Source of the DNA: CANMIH01 sp049116335
GTDB lineage: Bacteria > Pseudomonadota > Alphaproteobacteria > Rhodobacterales > Rhodobacteraceae
Reading direction: 5' to 3'
DNA length: 64,000 nt
NCBI GenBank assembly: GCA_049116335.1
Contig: JAGDYZ010000012.1
Location: 186,001-250,000, forward strand
Positions within the stretch are counted from its first letter, which is position 1, and every line of letters starts with the position of its first letter. The translations under genes were made by a program, and so were the position numbers. Shown one piece after another: positions 1 to 9,250 of this stretch. The notes beneath the pieces are model-generated. The model was not told the DNA's origin, made no database searches, and saw only the letters and a program-made list of their open reading frames with translations.

Positions 1-1
1 G

Positions 2-232
2 GGCATGCTTTCGGTTCGCCCAAGCCTGGCCGGCTCCGCCTCGGGACTAGGCGGCACGCTCATGTTGGCGGGCGGCGCGGCCCTTTCCGCCCTCGCAGGC
101 GCGATTCTGGCGCCGGGAACTGGCCCATGGCCCCTTCTTTGGCTCATGCTAACCACCTCAATTTGCTCACTTGTTGCCATATACTTCGTGATTTGGCGCG
201 CAAAACAGATAGAGGGGGTGGACGTAAGGTGA
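2..232 (+). CDS. MFS drug-efflux transporter, C-terminal end (partial)
   Basis: Only the last ~76 codons lie in the window; the frame is open to the left edge. The visible part has a small-residue-rich segment (SASGLGGTLMLAGGAALSALAG) typical of helix 11 of Bcr/CflA-type 12-TM major facilitator transporters, then a second hydrophobic helix (LLWLMLTTSICSLVAIYFVI) and a short basic tail. It would be an inner-membrane proton-driven exporter of small molecules; the substrate cannot be told. It ends 42 bases before the ScfR-type regulator on the same strand. Family assignment rests on the terminal helices only. Confidence 0.6.
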   Translation, partial: GMLSVRPSLAGSASGLGGTLMLAGGAALSALAGAILAPGTGPWPLLWLMLTTSICSLVAIYFVIWRAKQIEGVDVR

Positions 233-274
233 ATATAAAGCGTAGGTTACCCTATCCATAGGTATAGGTGCATT

Positions 275-1675
275 ATGGCAACCCAGAAACTCTATGCCGG
301 AGCGAAATTACGCGATATCCGCACACGGCTGACGCTGACCCAAAAGGATTTTGCTGGTAAGTTAGGGATTTCATTGCCCTATCTGAACCAGATGGAAAAC
401 AACAACCGCCCCGTTAGTACGACGGTTGTCTTGGCTTTGGCCCAGGAATTCGGATTCGATGTCACCGAGCTGGGACAAGGTGACGCAGAACGACTTGTGT
501 CAGACATGCGCGAAGCGCTGGCTGATCCGGTGTTCGGCGAAGCCTCTCCCCAGCTTGCGGACCTCCGGCTTACCGCTTCAAACGCCCCGGCCTTTGCGCG
601 CGCCTTTCTCGCGCTCCATCGGGCCTACAAACAAACCCATGAACGGCTCGCCTCTTTGGACGAAGCTTTGGGGCGCGAAGGCGCCCAGCTCAGACCCTCC
701 CCCTGGGAAGAGGTCCGCGACTTTTTCCACTATTGTGACAACTACATTGATGCCGTGGACCGCGCCGCTGAGAATTACGCTCAGCTTGAGCGCGGCGAGA
801 TCGACATCCGCACAGCAACGATCACCCGCCTGCGCGCGGCGGGCATTCAGGTGAACTTTGCCCAGACCGCGCCACTTCGGGCGTTCTCACCCGAAACCGG
901 GACGCTGACCCTCAGCTCATTGGCCTCTGTGGAAACCCAGACCTTTCAGGCACTGGTCCAGGTTGCGCTGATGCGTCAGGGGCAATTGCTTGAGGCGACA
1001 TTGGATCTCGCCCGGTTCCAGAGTGACGAGGCCCGGCAGATCGCCAAGCTCGGACTTGCCAACTACTTTGCCGGGGCCGCCATGATGCCCTACCGCGCCT
1101 TCCTTGAGGCCGCGCAAGAAACCCGGCACGATCTCGAACTGCTCTCCGCGCGGTTTGGTGCCTCAATCGAACAGGTCGCGCATCGGCTCTCCACGCTGCA
1201 ACGCCCCGGTTCAAAAGGTGTGCCCTTCTTCTTTGTCCGTGTCGATCAGGCCGGCACCATCACCAAACGACACTCGGCCACGCGCCTACAATTTGCGCGT
1301 TTTGGCGGCGCCTGCCCCCTGTGGAACGTGCACAAAGCCTTTGAAACGCCGGGCCAGTTCCTGCGCCAGCTCGCGGAAACCCCTGACGGCGTGCGCTATG
1401 TGTCACTCGCACGGGATGTCTCAAAGACCGGCGGACACTTTGGCGCGCCCCTGCGCCGCTATGCCATCGCTCTGGGCTGTGAAGTGCGCCACGCGGATGC
1501 ACTTGTTTACGCCGATGATATGGATTTCGGGCGGGCCTCAGCCTTTGAGCCCATCGGCATTTCCTGTCGGATCTGCGAGCGCACCAATTGCCATCAGCGA
1601 TCAGTGCCTCCATTGGAGCGCCGCTTGTCAATCTCGACCTCCCGTCGAGACGTCCTGCCGTATAAACTGGATTAA
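275..1675 (+). CDS. XRE-family short-chain fatty acyl-CoA regulator (ScfR / RamB / PrpR-like)
   Basis: A 466-residue cytosolic regulator. An N-terminal helix-turn-helix spans about residues 8-63 (LRDIRTRLTLTQKDFA...ISLPYLNQMENNNRPVS), followed by a long middle region and a C-terminal DUF2083-type domain with a cysteine motif C431-x2-C434-x4-C439 (CRICERTNC). Length and architecture match the RamB/PrpR/PccR family, which senses acyl-CoA or redox state and controls acetate, propionate or anaplerotic genes; the cysteines bind an iron-sulfur cluster in mycobacterial PrpR. The ATG has an AGGTG upstream, and a CCTAT-N2-ATAGG dyad at 251-262 just before it could be autoregulatory. Which pathway it controls is inference; the pyc leader 8 kb away carries TTTGCAA-type sites of the kind this family binds. 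Confidence 0.85.
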   Translation: MATQKLYAGAKLRDIRTRLTLTQKDFAGKLGISLPYLNQMENNNRPVSTTVVLALAQEFGFDVTELGQGDAERLVSDMREALADPVFGEASPQLADLRLTASNAPAFARAFLALHRAYKQTHERLASLDEALGREGAQLRPSPWEEVRDFFHYCDNYIDAVDRAAENYAQLERGEIDIRTATITRLRAAGIQVNFAQTAPLRAFSPETGTLTLSSLASVETQTFQALVQVALMRQGQLLEATLDLARFQSDEARQIAKLGLANYFAGAAMMPYRAFLEAAQETRHDLELLSARFGASIEQVAHRLSTLQRPGSKGVPFFFVRVDQAGTITKRHSATRLQFARFGGACPLWNVHKAFETPGQFLRQLAETPDGVRYVSLARDVSKTGGHFGAPLRRYAIALGCEVRHADALVYADDMDFGRASAFEPIGISCRICERTNCHQRSVPPLERRLSISTSRRDVLPYKLD

Positions 1676-2334
1676 CCGCAGGGCCAGCGCCCGGCCAGAT
1701 CGGCCATCAAGGCCCGATCTGTGTCGTCAAGCGGCCCTACAGCCCAAGGACGAAAGCGGACCCGAAAGGCATTCAAAACCACGTCTTTCTGTGTCTCTTC
1801 AAAGACATAGCCAAAGCGAGCGGCATCTTGCCAGAAATCGCCGGGATCGCGCGCTTCCGGCCAGATCGACGGCCCCTGACGCGCCAATCGACGCCAATCA
1901 AATCGGGCGCCAGGGTCAATCTTCCGCCCAAGAGCAGCATCCGAGTGCCCAATCACCCGATGCGGCGGGATGGACCAACGGTCCATCATACCGCGCAGCA
2001 GATCTTCCAACACCGCCATCTGCGGCTCAGGGAACGGTTGATCCCCGGTGTTCGCAATCTCGATGCCAATGGAATGGGAGTTTACGTCACAGATCTGACC
2101 CCAGGCCCCTACCCCGGCATGCCACGCACGCTGCTCTTCTTCGACCAATTGCCACAGACGACCATCTTCTGCGATGACATAATGCGCAGAAACCTGCGCC
2201 TCGGGGTTACACAGCCAATCGCGCGCGCCTTCGGCGCTGGTCATGGCGGTATAGTGCAACATGACCATATTGGGCTGCGCCACACCGCGGCGCGCGCCAA
2301 AATTTACCGAAGGATGCCAGATCGGCGTCGCCAA
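1672..2334 (-). CDS. N-acetylmuramoyl-L-alanine amidase (AmpD-like)
   Basis: Zinc amidase of the Amidase_2 family that cuts the lactyl-amide bond between MurNAc and the stem peptide, used in peptidoglycan turnover or recycling. Visible signatures are WHPSVNFG at the start, MVMLHYTAM (first zinc His), VSAHYVI, the NSHSIGIEIAN strand, and IGHSDAALGRKIDPG carrying the second His and the Asp. I place the start at a TTG two bases after the stop of the preceding lipoprotein gene, which gives a 220-residue protein beginning just before WHPSVNFG as in relatives; an ATG at 2376 would add 14 residues and overlap the upstream gene by 40 bases. No signal peptide, so a cytosolic recycling role is likely. 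Its end overlaps the convergent regulator by 4 bases. Confidence 0.88.
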   Translation of the reverse strand: MATPIWHPSVNFGARRGVAQPNMVMLHYTAMTSAEGARDWLCNPEAQVSAHYVIAEDGRLWQLVEEEQRAWHAGVGAWGQICDVNSHSIGIEIANTGDQPFPEPQMAVLEDLLRGMMDRWSIPPHRVIGHSDAALGRKIDPGARFDWRRLARQGPSIWPEARDPGDFWQDAARFGYVFEETQKDVVLNAFRVRFRPWAVGPLDDTDRALMADLAGRWPCG

Positions 2335-2336
2335 GA

Positions 2337-3047
2337 TCAGCCGCCACGTGCTGCGCGAAAGGCAGCCGGGCTCCATGTGCAGGCAAAGCCATCCCCATCG
2401 GGGTCCATGCCTTTACGGTCTTTCTGAGGGCCACCCTGCGCAAGAAATTCTTCCTGAGCCAGATCGGCAGAGGCGAAGCCAGCGCAAGCTTTGGCATATT
2501 TTGCCTCAGCCCGGAACGTTGACCGCTTGTACAACGGTGTTCCAACCGGGTTGGATGTCTGCAACGCGAAAGCCACAATATTTGGGCGGCCACTTCCCGG
2601 ACGGGTTGGCAAGCTGGTGGGTTGAATCACCTGATACTGCGCGCGGTTCTGGGCAATCAGAGCGGCATCCGCCTCGATATCACGCTGTGCGGACACAGCC
2701 GTGAAGTCATTTTCACCTGAAATACCGGCAGCGTTGGCCACGACCTGAGGCGCCGGATTGCTGGGCGAGGCGTCAAGAGGCGCATCACCCGAGTTTTGCG
2801 AGGCCGCCAACCGAGCCGCAGCCGCGTCAGCCGCATCATCAAGCGGGGTGGACTGAACAGTGGCGGGCGCTGGGACAGCCGGTGCAGTGCCGTTCAGCTG
2901 CGCCTCACGCGCCGCTTGATAGGCATCATAGTTGTTGAAGCCGACCCCACGGCCAGCATCAACTACACCTGCTGCGCTATCGGGCACCTGCGGCGCGCAG
3001 GCCGACAGGGTCGCAATCGCAGCACATCCCAAAAGAAATACCCGCAT
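2337..3047 (-). CDS. Predicted lipoprotein with excalibur-like calcium motif
   Basis: A 236-residue exported protein of unknown role. The N-terminus is a lipoprotein signal with lipobox LSAC (Cys17). The middle is low-complexity, rich in Ala, Pro, Asn and Gln, and the C-terminus has a cysteine-containing segment ending in DPDGDGFAC, the excalibur-type calcium-binding pattern. A GTG four codons upstream (3059) is possible, but the ATG at 3047 is better spaced from AGGTGG. It precedes the amidase gene by two bases, suggesting co-expression of two envelope proteins. No enzymatic motif is visible. Confidence 0.7.
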   Translation of the reverse strand: MRVFLLGCAAIATLSACAPQVPDSAAGVVDAGRGVGFNNYDAYQAAREAQLNGTAPAVPAPATVQSTPLDDAADAAAARLAASQNSGDAPLDASPSNPAPQVVANAAGISGENDFTAVSAQRDIEADAALIAQNRAQYQVIQPTSLPTRPGSGRPNIVAFALQTSNPVGTPLYKRSTFRAEAKYAKACAGFASADLAQEEFLAQGGPQKDRKGMDPDGDGFACTWSPAAFRAARGG

Positions 3048-3080
3048 ACTCAATTCCACCTGCTCAATTTTGACTGCGGC

Positions 3081-4562
3081 TTACCACCATTTGTTGGGTT
3101 TTTCTACAAACCCAATCGATTGCTCCAACGCATAGGCGGTATTCAGCAGATCACCCTCTTCCCAAGGACGGCCAATCAGCTGCAGTCCCAGCGGCAGACC
3201 CGATTTGTCGAGACCCGCAGGGATCGAGATGCCCGGCAGTCCGGCAAGGTTCACGGTGACGGTGAAGACGTCGTTCAGATACATCTGAACCGGATCGGCG
3301 TCTTTCATCTCACCCAGACCAAAGGCCGAAGACGGTGTGGCCGGGGTCAGGATCGCATCCACGCCAGCCGCAAAGACATCTTCGAAGTCTTTCTTGATCA
3401 GCGTGCGGACCTTACGGGCGCGGTTGTAATAGGCGTCGTAAAAGCCCGCCGACAGCACATAGGTGCCAATCATGACACGGCGCTGAACCTCGGGACCAAA
3501 GCCCTCGGCGCGGGTTTTCTCGTACATCTCGTTGATGCCATCACCCGCCGCGAGCTTGGCGCGATGGCCGTAGCGCACACCGTCATACCGCGCGAGGTTC
3601 GACGAGGCTTCGGCCGGTGCAATCACGTAATAGGCAGGCAGTGCGTATTTGGTGTGCGGCAGGCTGATGTCGACAATTTTGGCGCCCGCATCCTGCAGCA
3701 TCTTGCGACCTTCAGCCCAGAGGACTTCGATCTCAGCCGGCATCCCATCCATGTGATATTCCTTCGGAATACCAATGGTTTTGCCTTTGATGTCGCCGGT
3801 CAGCATGGCCTCAAAGTTCGGCACCGCGAGATCGACACTGGTGCTATCTTTGGCGTCGTGACCACACATGGCTTCGAGCATGATCGCCGCATCGCGCACG
3901 TCTTTGGTCATTGGACCCGCCTGGTCGAGCGACGAGGCAAAGGCCACAACACCCCAGCGCGAGCAACGGCCATAGGTTGGCTTGATGCCGGTGATGCCGG
4001 TGAAGGCCGCAGGCTGACGGATCGAACCACCCGTGTCGGTGCCAGTGGCCGCCAGACACAGATCTGCTGCAACCGCCGAAGCCGAACCGCCCGAGCTGCC
4101 GCCCGGTGTCAGGTCGCGGTCGTCAATTTTCCACGGGTTCACAACATTGCCGTAGGCGCTGGTTTCATTCGAGCTGCCCATGGCGAACTCGTCCATGTTC
4201 AGCTTGCCCAGCATAACGGTGCCCGCCTCAAGCAGCTTGCCCGAAACGGTCGATTCATACTCGGGTTTGAACCCGCCCAGAATGTTCGACGCTGCCTGGC
4301 TTTCGACACCTTTGGTGCAGAACAGGTCTTTGATCCCCAGCGGGATGCCGCACATATCGGGTGCATCGCCTGCTTTGATCCGCACATCCGACGCCTTGGC
4401 CTGTTCACGCGCAAGATCGGGCGTGTTGTGCACAAAGGCGTTCAGCTTGCCCGAACCTTCGATGGCGCCAAGGCAGGCTTCGGTCAGTTCAAGGCTTGTC
4501 ACCTCACCCTTGCGCAGCGCGTCACGGGCTTCGGCGATTTTCAGTTTGTTCAGCTCGGACAT
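3081..4562 (-). CDS. gatA: Asp/Glu-tRNA(Asn/Gln) amidotransferase subunit A
   Basis: Glutaminase subunit of the GatCAB complex, which turns misacylated Glu-tRNA(Gln) (and Asp-tRNA(Asn)) into the correct amide form in the cytosol. The 493-residue protein has the amidase signature with the expected Ser-cisSer-Lys triad: Lys78 in GIKDLF, Ser156 in GGSSGGSASAV, and Ser180 in DTGGSIRQPA. Length is normal. It overlaps the end of gatC by one base, so the two are translationally coupled. gatB is not in the window, a common arrangement in this group. Confidence 0.97.
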   Translation of the reverse strand: MSELNKLKIAEARDALRKGEVTSLELTEACLGAIEGSGKLNAFVHNTPDLAREQAKASDVRIKAGDAPDMCGIPLGIKDLFCTKGVESQAASNILGGFKPEYESTVSGKLLEAGTVMLGKLNMDEFAMGSSNETSAYGNVVNPWKIDDRDLTPGGSSGGSASAVAADLCLAATGTDTGGSIRQPAAFTGITGIKPTYGRCSRWGVVAFASSLDQAGPMTKDVRDAAIMLEAMCGHDAKDSTSVDLAVPNFEAMLTGDIKGKTIGIPKEYHMDGMPAEIEVLWAEGRKMLQDAGAKIVDISLPHTKYALPAYYVIAPAEASSNLARYDGVRYGHRAKLAAGDGINEMYEKTRAEGFGPEVQRRVMIGTYVLSAGFYDAYYNRARKVRTLIKKDFEDVFAAGVDAILTPATPSSAFGLGEMKDADPVQMYLNDVFTVTVNLAGLPGISIPAGLDKSGLPLGLQLIGRPWEEGDLLNTAYALEQSIGFVEKPNKWW

Positions 4563-4849
4563 TATTCAACCACCTTCGGCACAGCAAAGAACCCTTCACG
4601 CGCATCAGGCGCATTGGCCAGAACCTTGTCCTGCTGGTCGCCATCGGTGACGCCATCAACACGGCGCTTGAGACGCATCGGCGTGACCGACACCATCGGG
4701 TCGACACCTTCAACATCAACTTCGTTCAATTGCTCGATGAAACCGAGGATATTGTTGAACTCTTCGGCGAGCGCGGGAAGCGCCTCGTCTTCCACCTTAA
4801 TACGGGCGAGTTTCGCCACCTTGGCGGCGGTCGCGATGTCGATCGACAT
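4562..4849 (-). CDS. gatC: Asp/Glu-tRNA(Asn/Gln) amidotransferase subunit C
   Basis: Small 95-residue subunit that wraps around GatA and stabilises the amidotransferase. Typical features are MSIDIATAAKVAKLARIKV at the start, a central helical FNNILGFIEQLNEVD segment, and a C-terminal VLANAPDAREGFFAVPKVVE stretch. It is directly upstream of and overlaps gatA by one base. Nothing unusual. Confidence 0.96.
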   Translation of the reverse strand: MSIDIATAAKVAKLARIKVEDEALPALAEEFNNILGFIEQLNEVDVEGVDPMVSVTPMRLKRRVDGVTDGDQQDKVLANAPDAREGFFAVPKVVE

Positions 4850-4947
4850 GGGTGCGGGCCTCTTTGCTTTTGATCAGCTTTGGCTTTAGCGCGCAGGACA
4901 AAGGCCCGCAAGAGCGGGCACAAGATCCGAGGCGGTTTTGCGGGAAA

Positions 4948-7401
4948 TCAGAACGGAATATCGTTGGGAGAGGTCACAAATCGCGCCACAACCTTCTTGT
5001 TCCCCGCCTTTTCGAAATCGATATCCAGCTTGTCGCCCTCGATCCCCATAATGGTGCCATAGCCGAATTTCTGATGAAACACCCGGTCGCCCAGCGTGTA
5101 TTTCGACACCACTGAGGCGTCGATCACCGTGTTGCGGCTTTCTTTCGGCTGGCTGATCGGGCGCGAACTGCTGCGCTCTTGCAGCCTGCGCCACCCCGGA
5201 GAGTTATAGGCGTCAGCACTGGCGGCACGGGTTTCGATACCGGAACTGACACTGGCGCTCGCCGCGCCATAGCCACCGCCATACAGCCCCGGCGGGGTGA
5301 GCACATCCACATGTTCCTCGGGCAGTTCGTCAATAAAGCGCGAGGGCATTGAGCTTTGCCACTGGCCAAAGACCCGCCGGTTGCCAGCAAAGGTAATGGT
5401 ACAGATCTCTTCCGCCCGCGTGATCCCGACATAGGCCAACCGCCGCTCTTCCTCGAGCCCCTTCTGGCCGCTTTCGTCCATCGAGCGCTGTGACGGAAAC
5501 AGCCCATCCTCCCAGCCGGGCAAAAACACCGCCGGAAACTCAAGCCCCTTGGCGGCGTGCAGTGTCATGATCGACACCTTGGCCCCACCATCATCGGTTT
5601 CATTGTCCATCACAAGGCTGACATGCTCAAGAAACCCTTGCAGATTCTCGAAATTTTCCAGCGCCTTGACCAGTTCTTTGAGGTTTTCCAACCGGCCCGG
5701 GGCCTCAGGTGTTTTGTCATTCTGCCACATCTCGGTATAGCCGGATTCGTCCAGAATGATCTCGGCCAGCTCCATATGGCTGATCTCGGCCTCACGTTTC
5801 ACTGGCTCGGCCAGATCATCGACAACAGACTCTGTTTCAACCTCAACCGTGGCGCGGCTCATCCGGCCCCAGCGGGCCAGATCCACCACCAGTTTGCCCA
5901 GCGCCTTGCCGCCTTTGCCTTTGATCGCCCCCTGCTCCACCGCAAGCGCTGCGCCGTCCAGCAGAGAGACACCGTTTTCACGGGCGATAGCCTGAATGGT
6001 TTGCCGCGCCTTGTCACCCAGACCCCGCTTTGGGGTGTTCACAATGCGCTCAAAGGCCAGATCATCTTCGGGCGAGGTCACCAGCCGGAAATAGGCCATG
6101 GCATCGCGGATCTCCATCCGCTCATAAAAGCGCGGACCGCCGATAACACGATAGGGCAAACCGATGGTCAGGAACCGGTCTTCAAAGGCCCGCATCTGGT
6201 GTGACGCCCGCACGAGAATCGCCATCTCATCCAGCGAAATGGCACGCACGCCACGCGTACCTTTCTGCATGGATTCAATCTCATCCCCGATCCAGCGCGC
6301 CTCTTCCTCACCGTCCCAATGGCCAATCAGCCGCACCTTTTCGCCATCAGGCGCTTCGGTCCAAAGATCTTTGCCAAGCCGGTTCGAGTTGCCGCGGATC
6401 ACATTCGATGCCGCCGCAAGAATATGGGGGGTCGAGCGGTAATTCTGTTCAAGCCGCACCACATGGGCGCCCTCAAAATCCTTTTCGAACCGCAAAATAT
6501 TGCCCACTTCGGCACCACGCCAGCCATAGATCGACTGGTCGTCATCCCCAACACAACAGATGTTACGATGTCCCTGCGCCAAAAGCCGCAGCCAGAGATA
6601 CTGGGCGACGTTGGTATCCTGATATTCGTCCACGAGGATATATTTGAACCAGCGTTGATACTGGTTGAGGATATCCGGGTGGCATTGGAAAATGGTGACG
6701 ACGTGCAACAGAAGATCACCGAAATCCACCGCATTCAGTTCCAGCAGGCGACGCTGATACTGGTGGTACAGATCGATTCCACGATGATTGTAAGCCCCGG
6801 CATCCGCCGCGGGCACCTTTTCCGGCGTTAACGCGCGGTTTTTCCAGGCATCAATCAACCCCGCCAATTGCCGGGCTGGCCAACGTTTGTCATCAATTCC
6901 ACAGGCGGCAATCAACTGCTTGAGCAGGCGCAGCTGATCATCTGAATCGAGAATAGTGAAATTGGACTTGAGATGCGGGCCGGAATTGCCCTCGATCACC
7001 CCGTCGGAATCATCCGAGCCGATCAGTTCGGCGTGACGGCGCAGGATCTTTACACAGACCGAGTGGAAGGTGCCCAGCCAGGGCATGCCTTCGATCTGTT
7101 GACCCAACATGCCACCCACGCGATTTTTCATCTCACGGGCGGCTTTGTTGGTGAAAGTCACGGCCAGAATTTCATTGGGTCTGGCCCGCCCTGTATTGAG
7201 CAGATGCACGATTCGGGCGGTCAATGCCTTGGTTTTCCCGGTGCCCGCCCCCGCAAGCATCAAAACCGGTCCATCCAAAGCCTCAACCGCCTGACGTTGC
7301 GCCGGATTCAGCCCATCCAAGTACGGTGCCGGCCGCGCGGCCATTGCGCGGGCGGACAGCGAAGCGCCTTCAAAGGCGTCCATGTCGTCAAAACTGCTCA
7401 T
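4948..7401 (-). CDS. uvrD: UvrD/PcrA-type ATP-dependent DNA helicase
   Basis: Superfamily 1A 3'-5' helicase for nucleotide-excision and mismatch repair and for clearing stalled transcription. Motif Q (LNPAQRQAVEAL) and the Walker A GAGTGKTKA at about residues 51-59 are followed by the Walker B DEYQDTNVAQYLW, GDDDQSIYGWRGA, EQNYRSTPHIL and the motif V/VI region (IMTLHAAKGLEFP, ITRAEE). The C-terminal 50 residues (YTLGDRVFHQKFGYGTI) form the Tudor-like domain that contacts RNA polymerase in PcrA. I use the ATG at 7401 (817 residues) rather than an upstream TTG at 7431. It stands alone between gatC and a receiver protein. Confidence 0.94.
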   Translation of the reverse strand: MSSFDDMDAFEGASLSARAMAARPAPYLDGLNPAQRQAVEALDGPVLMLAGAGTGKTKALTARIVHLLNTGRARPNEILAVTFTNKAAREMKNRVGGMLGQQIEGMPWLGTFHSVCVKILRRHAELIGSDDSDGVIEGNSGPHLKSNFTILDSDDQLRLLKQLIAACGIDDKRWPARQLAGLIDAWKNRALTPEKVPAADAGAYNHRGIDLYHQYQRRLLELNAVDFGDLLLHVVTIFQCHPDILNQYQRWFKYILVDEYQDTNVAQYLWLRLLAQGHRNICCVGDDDQSIYGWRGAEVGNILRFEKDFEGAHVVRLEQNYRSTPHILAAASNVIRGNSNRLGKDLWTEAPDGEKVRLIGHWDGEEEARWIGDEIESMQKGTRGVRAISLDEMAILVRASHQMRAFEDRFLTIGLPYRVIGGPRFYERMEIRDAMAYFRLVTSPEDDLAFERIVNTPKRGLGDKARQTIQAIARENGVSLLDGAALAVEQGAIKGKGGKALGKLVVDLARWGRMSRATVEVETESVVDDLAEPVKREAEISHMELAEIILDESGYTEMWQNDKTPEAPGRLENLKELVKALENFENLQGFLEHVSLVMDNETDDGGAKVSIMTLHAAKGLEFPAVFLPGWEDGLFPSQRSMDESGQKGLEEERRLAYVGITRAEEICTITFAGNRRVFGQWQSSMPSRFIDELPEEHVDVLTPPGLYGGGYGAASASVSSGIETRAASADAYNSPGWRRLQERSSSRPISQPKESRNTVIDASVVSKYTLGDRVFHQKFGYGTIMGIEGDKLDIDFEKAGNKKVVARFVTSPNDIPF

Positions 7402-7475
7402 GCGACACAGGATACAGTGAGTGCCGCGCAAGGAAAAGTCGTGTTCTACCTATGTTCGCGGATAATTTGCGCCCT

Positions 7476-7970
7476 TTAAGCGGCTTCGCGGGCGACCTCG
7501 GGCTCAGCGACGGGCTCTTCTGTCCGGCGTGCCGTGCTAAACACGGGTGTCTGGGTCACTTCTTCCCGCTTGACGCGCATGGGTTCGATGCTCGATTTCG
7601 GCATCAAGGCACCCTGCACGGCCCATGACAGCGCCATTTTCGACAACATCACCGGCGCCACCTCACTGCCCATCACGGCATGCAGCGAAGAGAACTCTTC
7701 TTCAAACGCGGCAAGGTCATCCTCGACCTTCGACGTCAAGACTATGGTCACAAGCGAGGGGTTGCGCGATTCGGCCATGCGGATCACATCCGTGACGCGG
7801 GCGCCCACGGTGTCATGGTCCACCACCAGCACGTCAACAATCGACCGCCGCAGACAGGCTTCTGTCACCCGACCACTGCCGCTACCGGTGACTTGCATCC
7901 CCGCTTCGATAAACGCGATCTGGCTGTTTTCCAGGCGACGCATCTGGTTGTCGACGATCAAACATTGCAT
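7476..7970 (-). CDS. Stand-alone response-regulator receiver-like protein
   Basis: A 164-residue cytosolic protein with one receiver fold and no output domain. Asp7 is the single acid at the end of strand 1, Asp51 (VLVVDHD) is the expected phospho-acceptor, and Thr79/Ser80 with Lys81 (VLTSK) match the conserved T and K. The usual second acidic residue at strand 1 is replaced by Asn8, so phosphorylation may be weak. A ~45-residue charged tail follows. No histidine kinase is nearby. It is probably a CheY-like signalling or scaffold protein; the partner is unknown. Confidence 0.75.
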   Translation of the reverse strand: MQCLIVDNQMRRLENSQIAFIEAGMQVTGSGSGRVTEACLRRSIVDVLVVDHDTVGARVTDVIRMAESRNPSLVTIVLTSKVEDDLAAFEEEFSSLHAVMGSEVAPVMLSKMALSWAVQGALMPKSSIEPMRVKREEVTQTPVFSTARRTEEPVAEPEVAREAA

Positions 7971-8089
7971 ATGGGGCGGTCCTTCTGGATGTCTCTTCTG
8001 ATGCAGTTAGGATTCAGCGAAATCGCTTAAAATTTGCTGAATTTCGGAAAGCCCTTGTGCAGCTTTTCGCAACACGCCCAAATGCGGCC

Positions 8090-9250
8090 ATGGATTACGA
8101 CCTGACCTACCCTGCCCTCGATGACCTGCGCCGCCGCGCCCGGCGCAGAATTCCGCATTTTGCCTTTGAATACTTGGATAGCGCCACCGGGCGCGAGCTT
8201 CAGGCCCAGCGCAATCGCGACGCTTTGGACGCCATCCATTTCCTGCCGGACATCCTGCGCGGCAAAATTGATCCAGACTTATCCACAACTTTTTTAGGCA
8301 ACACCTATGATGCGCCGTTTGGAATCGCCCCCCTAGGTATGTCGGGAATGATCTGGCCCGGTGCGGAACAGATGCTTGCGACCCATGCCCAAAAGGCCCG
8401 CATTCCCTATTGCCTCTCGACGGTCGCGACTCAACTGCCCGAGACCATCGGCCCGATCGCCGGGGATATGGGGTGGTTTCAGCTCTATTGCCCTGCTGAC
8501 CCGGAAATCCGACAGGACATTCTGCGGCGCGCTAAGGCGTCGGGGTTTCACACCTTGGTTCTAACCGTTGATTTTCCATCCGAGAGCCGCCGCGAACGTC
8601 AACGGCGCGCAAAGCTGACCATGCCCCCCAAGATCACACCGCGCTTTATCTGGGAGGTTATGACCCATCCTTGGTGGTCTCTGGAGACACTTAAGAACGG
8701 CACCCCCCGCATTCGTCTGCCCGAGAGCTATCTTGCAAGCCACGACCCAAGATCGTCTCTGGCCCATGCCGGTTATCTGATCCGAGGCACACCAGACTGG
8801 GATACGCTCGCCGAACTGCGCGACGCCTGGGACGGGCCGATAATCGTCAAAGGGGTAATGTGCCCCGAGGCCGCAACCCGCCTCAGCCAATCCGGTATCG
8901 ATGCCATCTGGGTGTCAAATCACGGCGGTCGTCAGTTTGAGCCCGGCCCTGCGGCGATTTCCATGCTCCCCCACATTCGCGATGCGGTTGGACCTGACGT
9001 TCCTCTGATCTTTGACAGTGGCGTTGCCTCTGGGATGGATGTCTTGCGGGCCCGGGCGCTTGGGGCCGATTTCGTGATGCTGGGGCGGGCCTGGCACTAT
9101 GCACTGGCCGCATTGGGCCAGCCAGGTCCCGCCCATCTTCACCACATTCTAATTGACGACATGCGGCTCAATATGGCCCAATTGGGATGTCGATCTTTGG
9201 ACGATCTGAAGAGCCGACTGGTAGCGCAACCGGAATTTAAGTCACAATAA
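8090..9250 (+). CDS. lldD: FMN-dependent alpha-hydroxy-acid dehydrogenase (L-lactate dehydrogenase-like)
   Basis: A 386-residue (beta/alpha)8 flavoenzyme that oxidises L-2-hydroxy acids such as lactate. It has PHFAFEYLDSATGRE at the start, APLGMSGMIWPGAE for FMN contacts, WFQLY, the TVDFPS strand, the catalytic-His segment SNHGGRQFEPGPA and the phosphate-binding FDSGVASGMDVLRARALGA. The ATG at 8090 is preferred over a GTG 33 bases upstream because relatives begin near MDYDL. It directly precedes the pyc leader region, so lactate-to-pyruvate and pyruvate-to-oxaloacetate steps are neighbours. The exact substrate is not certain; glycolate or mandelate oxidases share the fold. Confidence 0.88.
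   Translation: MDYDLTYPALDDLRRRARRRIPHFAFEYLDSATGRELQAQRNRDALDAIHFLPDILRGKIDPDLSTTFLGNTYDAPFGIAPLGMSGMIWPGAEQMLATHAQKARIPYCLSTVATQLPETIGPIAGDMGWFQLYCPADPEIRQDILRRAKASGFHTLVLTVDFPSESRRERQRRAKLTMPPKITPRFIWEVMTHPWWSLETLKNGTPRIRLPESYLASHDPRSSLAHAGYLIRGTPDWDTLAELRDAWDGPIIVKGVMCPEAATRLSQSGIDAIWVSNHGGRQFEPGPAAISMLPHIRDAVGPDVPLIFDSGVASGMDVLRARALGADFVMLGRAWHYALAALGQPGPAHLHHILIDDMRLNMAQLGCRSLDDLKSRLVAQPEFKSQ

Noticed and set aside
2796..4889. Long open frame (697 codons) on + across gatA/gatC
   Set aside because: It is the antisense shadow of the unmistakable gatA and gatC genes; composition and lack of a family match argue against it.
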